This document shows, piece by piece, positions 5,905 through 7,235 of a stretch of DNA of 7,235 nt. This DNA comes from an uncultured Ruminococcus sp. Its GTDB lineage: Bacteria; Bacillota; Clostridia; Oscillospirales; CAG-272. Below the pieces are notes generated by a model. It was given only the letters and a program-made list of their open reading frames with translations, made no database searches and was not told the DNA's origin. The stretch spans positions 1-7,235 of the forward strand of contig CAJKRH010000067.1 in assembly GCA_905202255.1 (NCBI GenBank), read 5' to 3'. The first letter of the stretch is position 1. Every line of letters starts with the position of its first letter. The translations under genes and the position numbers were made by a program.

Positions 5905-6498
5905 ATGAATCTACCGAACAGACTAACCGTAATAAGAATATTTCTCGTACCGTTTTTTATCGCTTTCATGCTGATAGAGCCCTCGTCGGCTTTCGCATGG
6001 AACAGGCTTGCGGCGCTTCTCGTATTCGTTATCGCTTCGGTAACTGATTTTGCCGACGGCAAAATAGCGAGAAAATACGGGCTGATAACGGACTTCGGCA
6101 AATTCCTCGACCCGCTTGCGGATAAGATTCTCGTGCTCTCGGCGCTGATATCGCTCTGCTTCCTCGCAGATAACGATATTTTCGGCAAGCTTCTGCTTAT
6201 CTCAACGGTTATCGTCATTTTCCGCGAGCTTGCCGTCACAAGCATGCGTCTTGTAACGGCGGGATGCGGCGTTGTCGTTCCCGCAAATATCTACGGCAAG
6301 GTGAAAACCGTTTCGCAGATGTTCTTTATCATTCTTTCGCTTGCCATGCCGCTCTTCACGCTTGCGGAAGGCTCCGCCGGCGCAATAGTCCTGCTCATTC
6401 TCCAGTATGCGCTGATGGCAACGATGAGCATAATGACCGTTATTTCGGGCGCTATCTATATGAAAAGCTACTGGAAATACATAAATCCCGCGAAATAA
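5905..6498 (+). CDS. pgsA: CDP-diacylglycerol-glycerol-3-phosphate 3-phosphatidyltransferase
   Basis: Membrane enzyme that makes phosphatidylglycerophosphate from CDP-diacylglycerol and glycerol 3-phosphate, the committed step to phosphatidylglycerol and cardiolipin. The CDP-alcohol phosphatidyltransferase signature is complete: Asp48, Asp51-Gly52, Ala55-Arg56, Gly65, Asp69, Asp73. MNLPNRLTVIRI (1-12) at the N-terminus, FRELAVTSMR (106-115) and GKVKTVSQM (131-139) point to PgsA rather than phosphatidylserine synthase or cardiolipin synthase. Hydrophobic segments near 8-25, 34-48, 75-88, 96-106, 137-153 and 159-183 fit a multi-pass protein; the 197-residue length is normal. Start: ATG at 5905, with GGAGG (5895-5899) 5 bases before. 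It has its own promoter. In many Bacillota pgsA follows rimO; here the acetyltransferase gene lies between them. No terminator is evident after it. Confidence 0.95.
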   Translation: MNLPNRLTVIRIFLVPFFIAFMLIEPSSAFAWNRLAALLVFVIASVTDFADGKIARKYGLITDFGKFLDPLADKILVLSALISLCFLADNDIFGKLLLISTVIVIFRELAVTSMRLVTAGCGVVVPANIYGKVKTVSQMFFIILSLAMPLFTLAEGSAGAIVLLILQYALMATMSIMTVISGAIYMKSYWKYINPAK

Positions 6499-6508
6499 GC
6501 TCTGCATA

Positions 6509-6537
6509 TTGACTTTTTTGCGGATTTGCTGTAAAAT
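6509..6537 (+). promoter_or_regulatory. Sigma-A promoter of the DUF1292 gene
   Basis: TTGACT (6509-6514) and TAAAAT (6532-6537) are 17 bases apart, starting 10 bases after the pgsA stop. It should give a leader of about 60 bases. Confidence 0.82.
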
Positions 6538-6553
6538 ATAAATACAGAAAGGT

Positions 6554-6577
6554 CGGTGCGCCTCGGCGTGCGTACCG
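6554..6577 (+). promoter_or_regulatory. Leader hairpin upstream of the DUF1292 gene
   Basis: CGGTGCGC (6554-6561) pairs with GCGTACCG (6570-6577) over 8 pairs, one of them G-U, with an 8-base loop. An alternative CGCC/GGCG pairing overlaps it. It sits about 10 bases after the expected transcription start and has no T-run, so it is more likely an mRNA stabiliser or protein site than a terminator. Function unknown. Confidence 0.4.
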
Positions 6578-6605
6578 TCAAATACAAGCCGGAAAGGATT
6601 TTACC

Positions 6606-6902
6606 ATGGCAGATGAACTCTACGGAGATGAAACCATAACCCTCACCGATGAGGACGGAAAAGAAATAAATTTCTCGGTTCTCGGCATCAGAGAGCTGGA
6701 CGGCGTGACATACTATGCGCTTCTCCCGCTTGAGGACAACGAGGAAGGAGAATATGTAATACTGAAAATAGAAGAGGATGAAAACGGAGATGAAATCCTC
6801 GTCACGGTAGATGACGACGATGAATTCGACCGCATCGCCGATATTTTCGAGGATGAACTCTTCTCGGAGATTGACTACGACGACGATTCCGACGGCGAAT
6901 AA
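6606..6902 (+). CDS. DUF1292 family small acidic protein
   Basis: A 98-residue protein with about 38 acidic and only 4 basic residues by my count; no signal peptide, membrane segment or cysteine. The pattern ITLTDEDGKEINFSVLG (11-27), then YYALLPLED (36-44), EYVILKIEED (49-58) and ILVTVDDDDEFDRIADIF (64-81) is the DUF1292 (YrzB-like) layout of short beta strands followed by an acidic helix. The family is widespread in Bacillota and its function is not established, to my knowledge; cytosolic location is inferred. Start: ATG at 6606, with GGAAAGG (6591-6597) 8 bases upstream. It has its own promoter and leader hairpin. In many Bacillota, relatives are found near ruvX and the alanyl-tRNA synthetase gene; here it stands alone behind pgsA. 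Family assignment is fairly sure, role unknown. Confidence 0.88.
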   Translation: MADELYGDETITLTDEDGKEINFSVLGIRELDGVTYYALLPLEDNEEGEYVILKIEEDENGDEILVTVDDDDEFDRIADIFEDELFSEIDYDDDSDGE

Positions 6903-7041
6903 TCGCACGCAGAGGGACATATAATAGGGAGTGTAACGGTTTATTCTATTTTCGGATGACCAAAGAACAGGCTTCAGATTGTGGAAAAACCATATGGCAT
7001 AAGCATAGCGCTGATAGAATTTATTTTAGCAGTACGCTTTA
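6903..7041. other. Intergenic stretch without a confident gene
   Basis: A TATAAT (6920-6925) lacks a matching -35 box. A frame from ATG 6956 to TAA 7042 would encode 28 residues but has no Shine-Dalgarno sequence. CCATATGG (6990-6997) is a perfect 8-base palindrome, and AATTTATTTT (7018-7027) repeats 117-126. No convincing terminator for the DUF1292 gene is visible here. Confidence 0.5.
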
Positions 7042-7155
7042 AGGGCTCCTCATCCGTCAGCGTACATGCTCCGATGCCCCCGTCTCGGCGACGCCGACCG
7101 CGTTTGCTTCGCAAATCGGTCAATTCCCCACAGGAGAAGGCTGGCAAAATGCCCT
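7042..7155 (+). repeat. Hairpin repeat, copy C (most complete)
   Basis: The 114-base unit is bounded by AGGGC (7042-7046) and GCCCT (7151-7155). It contains, in order, CTCATCCGTCAGCG (7049-7062), ACATGCTCC (7064-7072), the perfect anchor CCGTCTCGGCGACGCC (7080-7095), a hairpin with arms 7096-7107 and 7111-7121 around TTC, and a small imperfect hairpin TTCCCCACAGGAGAAGG (7124-7140). CTCATCCGTCAGCG and the TTCCCC...GGAGAAGG segment resemble intergenic repeats I recall from gut clostridial genomes; that is memory, not a search. It could end the DUF1292 transcript, be a non-autonomous mobile repeat, or bind a protein. Confidence 0.8.
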
Positions 7156-7235
7156 GATTTCGTCAGCGCACATGCTCCACTCACGATGCCCCGTCTCGGC
7201 GACGCCAACACACATGCTCCGCATATGTGTTAATC
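7156..7235 (+). repeat. Hairpin repeat, copy D (cut by window end)
   Basis: This is adjacent to copy C in the same orientation: CGTCAGCGCAC (7161-7171), ACATGCTCC (7170-7178), the perfect anchor (7191-7206), then a hairpin with AACACACATGC (7207-7217) pairing to GCATATGTGTT (7221-7231) around TCC, with one G-T wobble. The stem differs from copies A, B and C. The right part of the unit lies beyond the window. Confidence 0.75.

Noticed and set aside
6920..6925. TATAAT as promoter for a downstream gene
   Set aside because: There is no -35-like sequence at the right distance and no confident gene follows within the window.
7042..7235. CRISPR array
   Set aside because: Copies C and D are only two, about 111 bases apart at the anchor, contain internal hairpins, and have no regular unique spacers or cas genes.

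Overview
The window reads as a core-genome stretch of a Bacillota (class Clostridia) bacterium, most likely a gut Oscillospiraceae/Ruminococcus-like lineage. The grounds are a T-box leader specific for cysteine, a DUF1292 protein, strong GGAGG-type ribosome binding sites, canonical sigma-A promoters, and intergenic hairpin repeats of a style I associate from memory with gut clostridia. The genus is inference. All six confident genes lie on the + strand and look intact.

Layout. Positions 1-599 hold no convincing gene. They contain one inverted and one direct copy of a hairpin repeat, an A/T-rich palindrome and several stem-loops. A textbook promoter (600-628) and a leader hairpin precede pckA (697-2268, ATP-dependent PEP carboxykinase). 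The gap 2269-2555 is a cysteine T-box riboswitch with mutually exclusive antiterminator and terminator, controlling cysS (start at 2556, not the longer in-frame ATG at 2442). rimO follows after 8 bases and a GNAT acetyltransferase gene after a further 14, so cysS-rimO-GNAT are probably one transcript. pgsA (5905-6498) has its own extended -10 promoter. A small, very acidic DUF1292 gene (6606-6902) also has its own promoter. Positions 6903-7235 contain no confident gene and end in two more direct copies of the hairpin repeat.

How the genes fit together. pckA links oxaloacetate and PEP. cysS charges tRNA-Cys and is switched on by uncharged tRNA-Cys. RimO thiomethylates ribosomal protein S12. 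PgsA makes the anionic phospholipid precursor phosphatidylglycerophosphate. These are housekeeping functions; rimO near pgsA is a familiar Bacillota arrangement, here interrupted by the acetyltransferase gene.

I see no defence locus, toxin system, prophage, CRISPR or new enzyme pathway. The least explained feature is the repeat family: a nearly constant 16-base anchor (CCGTCTCGGCGACGCC) followed by a hairpin whose stem sequence differs between copies while its pairing is kept, with one compensatory base-pair change between two copies and a constant GC-loop-GC apex.
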